Positions 53,180 through 61,635 of a stretch of DNA of 64,000 nt are shown one piece after another; the first letter of the stretch is position 1; the number at the start of each line of letters is the position of its first letter. The notes beneath the pieces were generated by a model. It saw nothing but the letters and a program-made list of their open reading frames with translations, did not search any database and had not been told where the DNA came from. Position numbers and translations under genes: made by a program. The DNA is from Methylobacterium sp. J-067 (GTDB taxonomy: Bacteria > Pseudomonadota > Alphaproteobacteria > Rhizobiales > Beijerinckiaceae): contig NZ_JAKSXZ010000027.1 of assembly GCF_022829465.1 (NCBI RefSeq), positions 1-64,000 of the forward strand, in the 5' to 3' direction.

Positions 53180-54781
53180 TCAATGGCCGCCGCCCCCGCC
53201 CGCGCTGGCCCTCGGCTTGCGGATCAGCGGCACCGCGCAGGCCATGGCGAGGAACAGCACGGTGAGGACGAGGAACACGTCCTCGAAGGCCATCACCAGT
53301 CCCTGGATGCGCACCGTGTTGGTCATGGCCTTCAGCGCCATGGACGAGGCGGCGCTGCCGTAATCCGAAAAGCCCCGCTGGATGGCGTCGAGCCGCTCAA
53401 GGGCCGGGGCGTGGGACCAAGTGAAGCGCTCGTGCAGCCGGGTCAGGTGCAGGTCCCAGCGGTCGTTCAGCAGGGTGTTGATGAGCGCGAGCCCCACCGC
53501 GCCGCCGAGGTTGCGGGTGAGGTTGTAGAGCCCGGCGGCGTTCTTCATCCGCGCCGGGGGCAGGGTGCCGAGGGCGATGTTGTTGATCGGGATCATGCAC
53601 AGCATCAGCGAGCAGCCGCGCAGCACCTGCGGCCAGAGCAGTTCCCAGAAGTCCCAATCCTTGGTCAGGCCGGTGACGATCCAGGTGCCTGCCGCGAAGC
53701 CGGCGAAGCCGATCGCCATGAGGATGCGCGGATCGACCTTGCCGGAGAACCGGCCGGCGATGGGCGCGGTGGCGAACATGCAGAGGCCTGAGACGAACAT
53801 CGTCTCGCCGATCATCAGGGCCGAGTAGCCGCGTACCCGGGCGAGATAGACCGGATAGAGGTAGGTCAGCCCGTAGAGGCCGATCCCCATGATGAAGCTC
53901 GCCACGCAGCCGCTGGCAAAGTTGCGGTCGGAGAAGGCGCGCAGGTCCACGATGGGCTGGCGGGCGGTGAAGGCCCGCCAGAAGAACAGCAGGCCGCTCG
54001 CGACGCAGATGACGGCGCAGAGGAGGACGGCCTCGTCCTGCAACCAATCATGGTTCGGACCCTCCTCGAGCACGTATTCCATGCAGCCGAGGAAGGCGGC
54101 CATCGCCGCGAGGCCGAACCAGTCGAAATCGTCGAGGAGCGAGAGGTTCGGCTTGTCGAAATCCACGAGGATCGCGGTCGAAACCGTGACGAGGATGCCG
54201 GGCACGACGTTCACGAGGAACAGCCAGTGCCAGGACATGAGGTCGGTGAGGTAGCCGCCGACCGTGGGGCCGATGGTCGGCGCGAGCGTCGCCACGAGGC
54301 CGATCATCGGCGAGACGATCGTCCGCTTCGAGGGCGGGAAGATCGTGAAGGCCGAGGCGAACACGGTCGGGATCATCCCGCCGCCGATGAAGCCCTGAAG
54401 CGCCCGCCAGACGATCATCTCGCCGATGGTCGAGGAGGAGGCGCACATCAGGCTCATGGCGGTGAAGCCGCCCGCCGAGATGGCGAACATCCACCGGGTC
54501 GAGAGCACCCGCGAGAGGGTGCCCGAGAGCGGGATCGAGATGACCTCCGCGATGAGATAGCTGGTCTGGACCCAGGGGATCTCGTCGCCGGAGGCCGAGA
54601 GCCCGGCCTGGATCTCGTTGAGGGAGGCCGAGACGATCTGGATATCCAGGATCGCCATGAACATCCCGAACACCATGCACAGGAAGGCGATCATCCGCCG
54701 CCGGTCGAGGGGCGGATCGGCCGGCACCGGGATGGCGGCGGGGGACAGGGCGGCGGAAGCGGCCATGGCGTCGGGGCTCAA
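53180..54781 (-). CDS. DHA2-family MFS multidrug efflux protein (EmrB-like)
   Basis: The 533-residue protein has 14 predicted transmembrane helices, as DHA2 antiporters do. Landmarks are FGMFMAILDIQIVSASLNEI in helix 1 (motif D1 region), ALQGFIGGGMIPTVF, and APTIGPTVGGYLTD (motif C). It exports hydrophobic compounds by proton antiport together with a membrane fusion protein. Its start overlaps the fusion-protein stop by four bases (ATGA). It has a Gly-rich end (GGGGGH). The pair is divergent from a TetR regulator with two operators. The substrate is unknown. Confidence 0.9.
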   Translation of the reverse strand: MSPDAMAASAALSPAAIPVPADPPLDRRRMIAFLCMVFGMFMAILDIQIVSASLNEIQAGLSASGDEIPWVQTSYLIAEVISIPLSGTLSRVLSTRWMFAISAGGFTAMSLMCASSSTIGEMIVWRALQGFIGGGMIPTVFASAFTIFPPSKRTIVSPMIGLVATLAPTIGPTVGGYLTDLMSWHWLFLVNVVPGILVTVSTAILVDFDKPNLSLLDDFDWFGLAAMAAFLGCMEYVLEEGPNHDWLQDEAVLLCAVICVASGLLFFWRAFTARQPIVDLRAFSDRNFASGCVASFIMGIGLYGLTYLYPVYLARVRGYSALMIGETMFVSGLCMFATAPIAGRFSGKVDPRILMAIGFAGFAAGTWIVTGLTKDWDFWELLWPQVLRGCSLMLCMIPINNIALGTLPPARMKNAAGLYNLTRNLGGAVGLALINTLLNDRWDLHLTRLHERFTWSHAPALERLDAIQRGFSDYGSAASSMALKAMTNTVRIQGLVMAFEDVFLVLTVLFLAMACAVPLIRKPRASAGGGGGH

Positions 54782-55989
54782 TGCGCCTCGGCGACCTGGG
54801 CGTTCGCGCGCCCGCCCGCCTCGCGGGTGTCCACCTTCACCACCGCCGAGAGGCCCGGCCGCAGGATGCCCTCGCGGGCGACGTCGAGGGGCACCTTCAC
54901 CCGCACGGGCAGGCGCTGCACGATCTTGGTGAAGTTGCCCGTGGCGTTGTCCGGCGGCAGCAGGCTGAACACCGAGCCGGAGGCCGGCGAGAAGGATTCC
55001 ACCACGCCCCGGATCGGCCGGTCGGGATAGGCGTCGACGGTCACGATCACCGCTTGGCCGGGGCGCATCCGCTCGACCTGCGTCTCCTTGAAGTTCGCGT
55101 CGATGCGCACGCTCTGCAGCGGCACGAGCGCGGCCACGCGGGTGCCCGGCGCCACGTAGGCGCCTGCCTCCACCGCCTTGTTGCCGACGACGCCATCGAA
55201 GGGCGCGCGGATCACCGTGAAGTCGAGGTCGCGCTGGGCGCGGTCCACGGCGGTGCTCAGCTCGGCCGAAAGGTTCCGGGCCTCCTTCTGCTGGGCGCGG
55301 AGCACGTCGACATTGGCGTGGGCGGCGAGCAGGGCGGCTTCGGCGCCCTTCACCGCCGCCTCGGTGCGGTCGCGGTCGGCCTTCGTTTGGTCGATGCGCG
55401 ACTTGGCGACGTAATCGGCCTGCATCTGCGTGGCGCGGCGATAGTCGGCATCGGCGCGCACGGCGTCTGCGCGGCTCGCCTCCACCTGCGCGGAAGCCTG
55501 CGCAACCTGCGCCTCGGCGGCATCCGCCTGCCGGCCGATGCGCTCGATGGTGCTCTGCTGGGTGGCGAGCTTGTCCCGCGCCGATTGCAGGGCGAGGCGG
55601 TAATCGCCGTCATCGAGCTTGGCGATGACATCGCCGCGCGCGACGGTCTGGCCGTTCACCACGGGCGCGGCTTCGAGATAGCCAGAGACCTTGGCGGCCA
55701 GCACCGAGATGTCGGCCTGCACGTAGGCGTCGTCGGTCGAGATGAAGAACCGCCCGACGCTCCACCATTGCCAGCCCTCGTAGCCGCCCCCGCCGACAGC
55801 CGCCGCCAGCAGGCCGAGGAGCAGGAGCTTGCGGAGTGGGCGCTTGCGCTTCACCAGTTCGGCCGGCGCCAGGGCCTGCGCGGGCACGGTGGCCACCGAA
55901 CGGGAATCGGCGCGCGGCGGAGACGCTGCGCTCAGGCTCTCGTCTTCCGCGACCTCGGTCGGCCGCCCGGCATCCTCACGGAGGGACAT
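54778..55989 (-). CDS. HlyD-family membrane fusion protein (EmrA-like)
   Basis: The 403-residue periplasmic adaptor has an N-terminal cytoplasmic stretch, one transmembrane helix (about residues 54-75, KLLLLGLLAAAVGGGGYEGW), a barrel-lipoyl half (DDAYVQADISVLAAKVSGYL), a long coiled coil (about residues 125-240) and a second barrel half with TVIRAPFDGVVGNKAVEAGA. The arrangement is that of EmrA. It comes first in the pair with the MFS gene, and the 21-base operators lie immediately upstream of its start; GGAG precedes the ATG. Confidence 0.9.
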   Translation of the reverse strand: MSLREDAGRPTEVAEDESLSAASPPRADSRSVATVPAQALAPAELVKRKRPLRKLLLLGLLAAAVGGGGYEGWQWWSVGRFFISTDDAYVQADISVLAAKVSGYLEAAPVVNGQTVARGDVIAKLDDGDYRLALQSARDKLATQQSTIERIGRQADAAEAQVAQASAQVEASRADAVRADADYRRATQMQADYVAKSRIDQTKADRDRTEAAVKGAEAALLAAHANVDVLRAQQKEARNLSAELSTAVDRAQRDLDFTVIRAPFDGVVGNKAVEAGAYVAPGTRVAALVPLQSVRIDANFKETQVERMRPGQAVIVTVDAYPDRPIRGVVESFSPASGSVFSLLPPDNATGNFTKIVQRLPVRVKVPLDVAREGILRPGLSAVVKVDTREAGGRANAQVAEAH

Positions 55990-56005
55990 CCGAATACACT
56001 CCAGT

Positions 56006-56026
56006 TTGACCGAACCGTTCGGTCAA
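56006..56026. promoter_or_regulatory. operator 1 of the TetR/efflux intergenic region
   Basis: Half sites TTGACCGAA and TTCGGTCAA flank a CCG centre: a nine-base perfect inverted repeat of 21 bases in total. It is 16 bases upstream of the efflux adaptor start. An identical copy is at 56074. TetR-family proteins bind such palindromes as dimers; that the adjacent regulator does so is inference. Confidence 0.85.
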
Positions 56027-56073
56027 TGCGCGGGGCAGACGTTGACGCCGATCCCGAATTCCCTCAGCATATG

Positions 56074-56094
56074 TTGACCGAACCGTTCGGTCAA
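56074..56094. promoter_or_regulatory. operator 2 of the TetR/efflux intergenic region
   Basis: The same 21-base sequence as at 56006 recurs exactly, 68 bases away (about 6.5 helical turns). It is five bases before the proposed tetR start and overlaps the likely tetR start-site region, which has TTGACG at 56042 as a possible -35 box. This suits autorepression plus control of the efflux operon. Confidence 0.85.
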
Positions 56095-56099
56095 TAAGC

Positions 56100-56741
56100 T
56101 TGGGGGCAAGGCAGGTGGCGGGGACGAGTGCCGTCGAGCGCGACGGGATCGAGACGGAGAAGCGGCGACAGATCCTGGAAGGCGCGCGCCAGGTCTTCAC
56201 GGCGTCGGGTTTCGACGGGGCGAGCATGGGCGAGATCGCCAAGGCCGCCGGCGTGTCGAAGGGGACGCTCTACGTCTATTTCGACAGCAAGGACGCGCTG
56301 TTCGAAGCGCTGACCATCGCCCAGAAGCGCGACCTCGCGGAGGCTTTGTTCTCGCTGGATGTCGAGGATCCCGACATGCGCGGCGTGCTCACGCGCCTCG
56401 GGCGGATCTATCTCGTGGAGATGAGCAAGCCAGAGCACGTCTCGCTGGTGCGGATGGTGATCGGCGCCTGCGAGAAGTTCCCGCATCTGGGGCGGGCCTT
56501 CTTCGAGGCGGGGCCGGCGCTCGGGGTCGGGCGGCTCGCGGCCTATCTCGACGCGCAGGTCGCGGCGGGGCGCCTGAACAAGGGGGACACGACGCTCGCC
56601 GCCAAGCACTTCCTGCACCTGTGTCAGGCGGGCCTATTCACGCGGCTGCTGTTCTCGGCCGGAGGCATCGAGAACGAGGGCGAACTCCACCACCGCGTCG
56701 ATGAGGCGGTGCGGATCTTCCTCGCTGGCTACGCGCCGTGA
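56100..56741 (+). CDS. TetR/AcrR-family transcriptional regulator
   Basis: The 213-residue protein has the TetR helix-turn-helix at about residues 22-68: ILEGARQVFTASGFDGASMG, then KAAGVSKGTLYVYFDSKDALF. The remaining helical domain probably binds the effector and forms dimers. Its start is uncertain: TTG at 56100 or GTG at 56115; no ATG is available at the front. It is divergent from the EmrAB-type pair and has two palindromic operators in between, so it likely represses both directions. It is read toward trxA, which is convergent. Confidence 0.88.
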   Translation: MGARQVAGTSAVERDGIETEKRRQILEGARQVFTASGFDGASMGEIAKAAGVSKGTLYVYFDSKDALFEALTIAQKRDLAEALFSLDVEDPDMRGVLTRLGRIYLVEMSKPEHVSLVRMVIGACEKFPHLGRAFFEAGPALGVGRLAAYLDAQVAAGRLNKGDTTLAAKHFLHLCQAGLFTRLLFSAGGIENEGELHHRVDEAVRIFLAGYAP

Positions 56742-56778
56742 GGGCGCCGGGCCCATGGGGCCCGACGCCTCGTCAAGA

Positions 56779-57108
56779 TCAGGCCGAGGCGGTCTGAGCC
56801 GAGATCCAGCGGGACAGGTCGCCCTTCGGGGCCGCGCCGACCTTCTGGTCGACCCGCTCACCGTTCTTGAACAAGAGCAGCGTCGGGATCGAGCGGATGC
56901 CGTACTGAGAGGCGATCCCCGGGTTCTCGTCGACGTTGACCTTGGCGATCTTCACCTTGCCCTGAAGATCGGTTGCGATCTCTTCGAGCGCCGGGCCGAT
57001 CTGCCGACAGGGGCCGCACCATTCGGCCCAGAAATCCACGACAACCGGCTCGGCGGACTTGAGAACGTCCTGCTCGAAGCTCGCGTCGGTAACCTTCACC
57101 GTCGCCAT
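56779..57108 (-). CDS. trxA: thioredoxin 1
   Basis: Thioredoxin reduces protein disulfides in the cytosol. The 109-residue protein has the active site WCGPC (Cys31 and Cys34), the cis-Pro IPTLLLF region, and a standard fold. The ATG at 57108 has AAAGG eleven bases upstream; the earlier frame is not conserved. It is read after addA with 177 bases between them. addA followed by trxA is a common alphaproteobacterial order. Confidence 0.96.
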   Translation of the reverse strand: MATVKVTDASFEQDVLKSAEPVVVDFWAEWCGPCRQIGPALEEIATDLQGKVKIAKVNVDENPGIASQYGIRSIPTLLLFKNGERVDQKVGAAPKGDLSRWISAQTASA

Positions 57109-57285
57109 CGTACTACCTTTCGCAACGCCGCCGGCTGGGGATGCCGGACGGCCACGGACGGACACTCGCCCGCACGGTCGAGGCAGAATTGGCGACGGGC
57201 GTCCGGGTGGTCAAGGAGCGCGGCGCGGGACGCATGACGGCGGGGCACGCCATTCATGCCCGAACCGATTGTGTGCACGGTTTTC

Positions 57286-60200
57286 TCAGCCCGCGATCCC
57301 CACCCGCGCCAGCGCGGCCTCGACGGTGGCGTCGTCCAGTTCGCGGATGACCGGGCCGGAGGTCCAGACCAGCATCGGCAGGATGCGCTTACCCGGATAG
57401 ATTCGCGCGAGCAGCCGGGCGTAGAGGGCGATCTGGCTCGCCTCCATCTCGGGCAGGGGGGCGTCCTCGGCGGGCGGGCGGCCGGTCTTGAAGTCGGCGA
57501 GCGTCACCGTGTCGTCGGTGACGGCAAGCCGGTCGATGCGGCCCGTCACCGGGCGCTCCACCCCGCCGACGCTGACGCGGCCGGACAGGCTCACCTCCGC
57601 GCGGGCGTCGTCCGTGAAGAGCGGCGCGAGGGCGGGATCCTCGATCAGGCGCATCACCGCCCCGAGGATGCCGCGCAGGGCTGGCTCGCCGAGGCCCGGT
57701 GCGCGCGATTGCAGATAGGCCAACCCGGCCTTGCGCCGCGTCTGCGGCTCCACGCGCGGCAGGTGTTGCAACAGGGCGTGGACGAGGAGGCCCCGGCGGC
57801 GGGCATTGGCGTCGGCGAGGCGAGGCGGGGGCAGGCGCGCGCCGTCGGCGGCATCGAGCATGCCGGAGGGATGCAGCGGCGCTTCCGCCACAGTCTCCGT
57901 CTCGACGCGGCGGCGCAACCACGGCGGAGCCTCGGGCCGGTCCTCGCGGGTGTGGGACGCGGGCGCTTCGCCCCTGGCCGTGGCGCCCTCGCGCCAGAGC
58001 GTCGCCGGGCCGTAGGACAGTTCGACGGTCTCGCCCGCGCCGAGGCCGGCTTCCATCCCGGCGCGGATCATCCGGCACCACGCCGCGTCCGTCTCGCGGA
58101 TCTTGCCCCGGAAGGGGGCGACGATCAGCCGGTCGGCGGCGCGGGTCATGGCGACGTAGAGCAGGCGGTTGTGTTCCTGCCGCGAGCGCGCGGAGAGGGC
58201 CGCGCGGACCTGCTCCGTCGCCGCGCAATCCTGCGACTTGCTGGCCCAGACCGGCGGCAGCACGACGTCGCGCCCGAGCATCGGCAGCAGCGGCGGGTCC
58301 TTCCCGGCGAAGGCCTCGCAGCCGTCGAGGATGACGACGACTGGCGCTTCCAGCCCCTTCGAGCCGTGCACGGTCATCACGCGCACCTCGTCGCGGCCCG
58401 ATTCCAGATCGCGCTTCACCGTATGCCCGGCCTCGGCGCCGACATAGCGCGCCAGGAACCCGCCGAGCGACGGCGCCTCGTCGTTGCCCTCGGATTGCGC
58501 CGCCGCCGCCAGGAACACGTCGATGGCGTCGCCCGCCTCGCCGCCGAGCCGCGCCACGAGCTTTGCCCGTCCCTCCATCGGGCCGAGCAGCCGCGCGTAG
58601 AAGCCGAACGGCCCCAGCGCACCGGCGAGGCTGATCCAGGTGTCGAGGGCGTCCCGCGCGGTGATCGCTGCGGGGTCGCCCGCCTCGGCGTGGCGGGTGA
58701 GGGAGTCCTGCAGCGTCTCAGATTCGTCCCGGCCGGAGGCGAGGCGTACGAGGTCTTCGTCGGTCAGCCCAACGGGGGGCGTCTTGAGGGCGGTCGCCAG
58801 GGTCAGGTCGTCGGCGGGCAGCAGCCCGGCGCGGCCGATGGCGACGAGATCCATCACCGCGATGTGGGCCGAGACCTCCAGCCGGTCCTGGCCGGCGACC
58901 GGGACGCCTAGGCCCTTCAGGGCGCGGATCACCTCCTCGAAGGCGGGGCCGCGCTTGCGCACGAGGATCAGGATATCGCCCGGCCGCCAGATCCGGCCGG
59001 TGGCGTCGCCGTCGCGGGTCCAGCTCTGCACGGCCGAGGCCACCCGCCGCGCGACCCGCAGCGCCGGGGCGCCGGGATCGGGCGTATCGACCGGGGCGGT
59101 CCAGGCGCTCACCTCGTCGGTGGCCTCCGGCTCGGCGATGTCCCACATCTCCACGGAGCCCGCCGCCTGGGGGCGGGCGCTTGCGTGGACGGGCTTGCGG
59201 ATGTCCTCCTCGGACAGGCCGTCATTGTGCGCGTCGATGGCGAAGACCGCATCGACCGCCTTCAGCACCATCGTGGTGGAGCGGAAGGACAGGGTGAGGG
59301 GCACGTCCGCGAAGACGATGTTCGCAGCGCGCGATTCGGTGATCCAGGCCTTGCGCGTCACCGCGAACTCGCGCGGGTCGGCACCCTGGAAGCCATAGAT
59401 CGACTGCTTCGGGTCGCCCACCGCGAAGCGGGTGCGGTGGCCCTCCCGCGCGCCGGCCCCGGCGGCGAATTCCTGGGTGAGGGTGCGCAGGATCGCCCAT
59501 TGCTCGGGGTTCGTGTCCTGCGCCTCGTCCACGAGAACGTGGTCGATGCCCTTGTCGAGCTTGTAGAGCACCCAGCCCGCGCCGACCCGCGACAACAGAT
59601 CGAGTGCGCGGCGGATCAGATCGTCGAAATCGAGGGCGCCGAGGCGGGCCTTCTGCCCCTCGACCCGGCGGTGGATCTCGGCCGCGAGGGTGAACAGCGC
59701 CTCCGTCCGCGCATGGGCGCGGGCGGCGCGCAGCCGGTCGAACAGGGGGACGAGGCGGTCCCGCTCCTCGATCAGCGCGAGCTTCACCGGCTCGGGGACG
59801 GATTTGGTGCCGAGGCTCTTGTCGGCCTTCGGCTCGTCCTTCTGCGTGAAGAAGACCGCCTTGTAGAGCTCGACCGCCTCGCTCCGGTCGGGGCGGCTCA
59901 GCGCGGCGTGGGCCTCCATGACCGTCTCAGCCAGGGTGGCGTCGCTGGCCTTGCCGGTCTGGAGGGCTGCGGAGATGGCGGTGAGGTCGTCGAGCCCGTC
60001 ATCGAGGATCGCGGCCTCGATCCGCTCGGCGCTCTCGCCGACGGCGAGCCCGAGTTCGCCGCGCAGGCGAGTGAAGGCGCCGTCGAGGCCGTTGCGGCTC
60101 GCCATCAGGGCATGGGCCCGCACCGCCGCGCGCACGGCGTCGTGCAGGGCCTCGCCCGTCGCCTCGGCGGTGACGCGGGCCAGCGCCGCGCCCAACGGGC

Positions 60201-60804
60201 TCTCGCCGGCCTGGGTCGCGTCGGCAAGGACGTTCGCCGTCTCCAGGGCGAACATCTCCTGCGCCTGCGTCTCGTCCAGCACCACGAAGCGGGCCGGGAC
60301 ATTCGCCTCGAACGGAAACATGTGCAGCAGCCGCTCGCAGAGAGCGTGCAGGGTCTCGATCTTCAGGCCGCCCGGCGTTTCCACGGCGCGGGCGAACAGA
60401 CGCCGCGCCATGCGCAGGCGGTCGGCCGTGGGCCGCTCGCCGGTCAGTTCGATGAGTTCGTCCTCGAGGGCGGAATCGTCCAGCGTCACCCAGCGGCCGA
60501 GGCGCTGGAACACGCGGATCGCCATGTTGGCGGCGGCGGCCTTGGTGAAGGTGAGGCAGAGGATGCGGCCGGGGGGCGATCCGTCGAGGAGCAGCCGCAC
60601 CACCCGGTCGGTCAGCACCTTGGTCTTGCCCGCGCCGGCATTGGCCGAGACCCAGGCCGAGGCGCGCGGATCGGCCGCCCGGCGCTGGTTCTCGCGGGTC
60701 AGCGGATCGACGACGATCGTCCGGGCAGTGTCTGGCAGGGTCCGTCCCGCTGGGGAATCCAAGGTGTCCGTCCGCGCGATCCTCGTGAGACCCGACTTGT
60801 ACAC
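57286..60804 (-). CDS. addA: double-strand break repair helicase-nuclease AddA
   Basis: AddA, with AddB, processes double-strand ends for RecA loading, replacing RecBCD. The roughly 1,170-residue protein has a UvrD-type helicase with Walker A SANAGAGKTKVL near residue 60, VLVDEAQDTNPEQW (motif II), KQSIYGFQGAD (motif III), and MTVHGSKGLEAPVV. The C-terminal RecB-type nuclease has GRIDRLAVTDD, LADFKTGRPP and SQIALYARLL. Start choice is uncertain: I took GTG at 60804; an open frame extends to 60903 and a TTG is at 60762. addB, which normally precedes addA, is not here; a divergent minC gene takes its place. Confidence 0.92.
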   Translation of the reverse strand: MYKSGLTRIARTDTLDSPAGRTLPDTARTIVVDPLTRENQRRAADPRASAWVSANAGAGKTKVLTDRVVRLLLDGSPPGRILCLTFTKAAAANMAIRVFQRLGRWVTLDDSALEDELIELTGERPTADRLRMARRLFARAVETPGGLKIETLHALCERLLHMFPFEANVPARFVVLDETQAQEMFALETANVLADATQAGESPLGAALARVTAEATGEALHDAVRAAVRAHALMASRNGLDGAFTRLRGELGLAVGESAERIEAAILDDGLDDLTAISAALQTGKASDATLAETVMEAHAALSRPDRSEAVELYKAVFFTQKDEPKADKSLGTKSVPEPVKLALIEERDRLVPLFDRLRAARAHARTEALFTLAAEIHRRVEGQKARLGALDFDDLIRRALDLLSRVGAGWVLYKLDKGIDHVLVDEAQDTNPEQWAILRTLTQEFAAGAGAREGHRTRFAVGDPKQSIYGFQGADPREFAVTRKAWITESRAANIVFADVPLTLSFRSTTMVLKAVDAVFAIDAHNDGLSEEDIRKPVHASARPQAAGSVEMWDIAEPEATDEVSAWTAPVDTPDPGAPALRVARRVASAVQSWTRDGDATGRIWRPGDILILVRKRGPAFEEVIRALKGLGVPVAGQDRLEVSAHIAVMDLVAIGRAGLLPADDLTLATALKTPPVGLTDEDLVRLASGRDESETLQDSLTRHAEAGDPAAITARDALDTWISLAGALGPFGFYARLLGPMEGRAKLVARLGGEAGDAIDVFLAAAAQSEGNDEAPSLGGFLARYVGAEAGHTVKRDLESGRDEVRVMTVHGSKGLEAPVVVILDGCEAFAGKDPPLLPMLGRDVVLPPVWASKSQDCAATEQVRAALSARSRQEHNRLLYVAMTRAADRLIVAPFRGKIRETDAAWCRMIRAGMEAGLGAGETVELSYGPATLWREGATARGEAPASHTREDRPEAPPWLRRRVETETVAEAPLHPSGMLDAADGARLPPPRLADANARRRGLLVHALLQHLPRVEPQTRRKAGLAYLQSRAPGLGEPALRGILGAVMRLIEDPALAPLFTDDARAEVSLSGRVSVGGVERPVTGRIDRLAVTDDTVTLADFKTGRPPAEDAPLPEMEASQIALYARLLARIYPGKRILPMLVWTSGPVIRELDDATVEAALARVGIAG

Positions 60805-60920
60805 GAGGTGTTCGCCTCGCGCGCCATCTCCGTGACGCGCCGGGATTGCGGAGGCGCCTGCGCCGCCGCATGGATGGGAGAGGGCGTTTGCCTGCGAAAC
60901 CACCCGATCCGCCGGTGACG

Positions 60921-61631
60921 ATGACCAATTCCAACGAGGCCCGTCCGCCGATCCGCTTTCGCGGCCGTTCCTTCATGGCGACCGTGCTGGCTCCCGTGCC
61001 GCCGGTCTCGGACTGGTTCGCCGACCTCGACGCCCTCTGTCGCCGCGCCCCGGCCTTCTTCGCCGGGCGCCCGACCATCCTCGATCTCACCGGCCTGTCG
61101 CTGACGCGGGAGGATCTCGACGGGCTCGTGGCGGACCTCACCGCCCGCAACATCCCCATCCATGGCATCGAGGGCGCGCCGCCCGGCATGCTCGGTCCCG
61201 GTCTGCCGCCCTCGCTCTCGGGTGGCCGCCCCTCGGGGGAGGTGGAGACGCCCGACGCCCCCGCGCCGGAGCCCGCCGCCCGCGTGATGCCGGCCCGGTC
61301 GCTCATCCTCGACAGCCCCGTCCGCTCCGGCCAGACGATCCTGCATCTCGACGGCGACGTCACCGTGCTCGGCGCGGTCGCCTCCGGCTCGGAGGTGATC
61401 GCCGGGGGCTCGATCCACGTCTACGGCGCCCTGCGCGGCCGGGCGGTGGCGGGCGCCTCGGGCAACCCCACCGCGCGGATCTGGTGCCGCCGGTTCGAGC
61501 CGGAGCTCGTCGCCATCGACGGCCTGTACAAGGCCGCCGACGATCTCGACCCCGCCTTCCGCAACCAGCCGGTGGAGGTGCGGCTGGTCGAGGATTCGCT
61601 GAGGCTGTCGCTGTTCGATCAGACGCGCTAG
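60921..61631 (+). CDS. minC: septum site-determining protein MinC
   Basis: MinC, activated by MinD, inhibits FtsZ polymerisation away from midcell. The 236-residue protein has an N-terminal domain (about residues 10-100, IRFRGRSFMATVLAPVPP) and the C-terminal beta-helix domain typical of MinC: SPVRSGQTILHLDGDVTVLG, GGSIHVYGALRGRAVAG and ARIWCRRFEPELVAIDG. The start is ATG 60921; a GTG six bases earlier is possible. minD and minE, which usually follow, are not in this window; the next gene is read from the other strand, four bases away. Confidence 0.9.
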   Translation: MTNSNEARPPIRFRGRSFMATVLAPVPPVSDWFADLDALCRRAPAFFAGRPTILDLTGLSLTREDLDGLVADLTARNIPIHGIEGAPPGMLGPGLPPSLSGGRPSGEVETPDAPAPEPAARVMPARSLILDSPVRSGQTILHLDGDVTVLGAVASGSEVIAGGSIHVYGALRGRAVAGASGNPTARIWCRRFEPELVAIDGLYKAADDLDPAFRNQPVEVRLVEDSLRLSLFDQTR

Positions 61632-61635
61632 GCGC

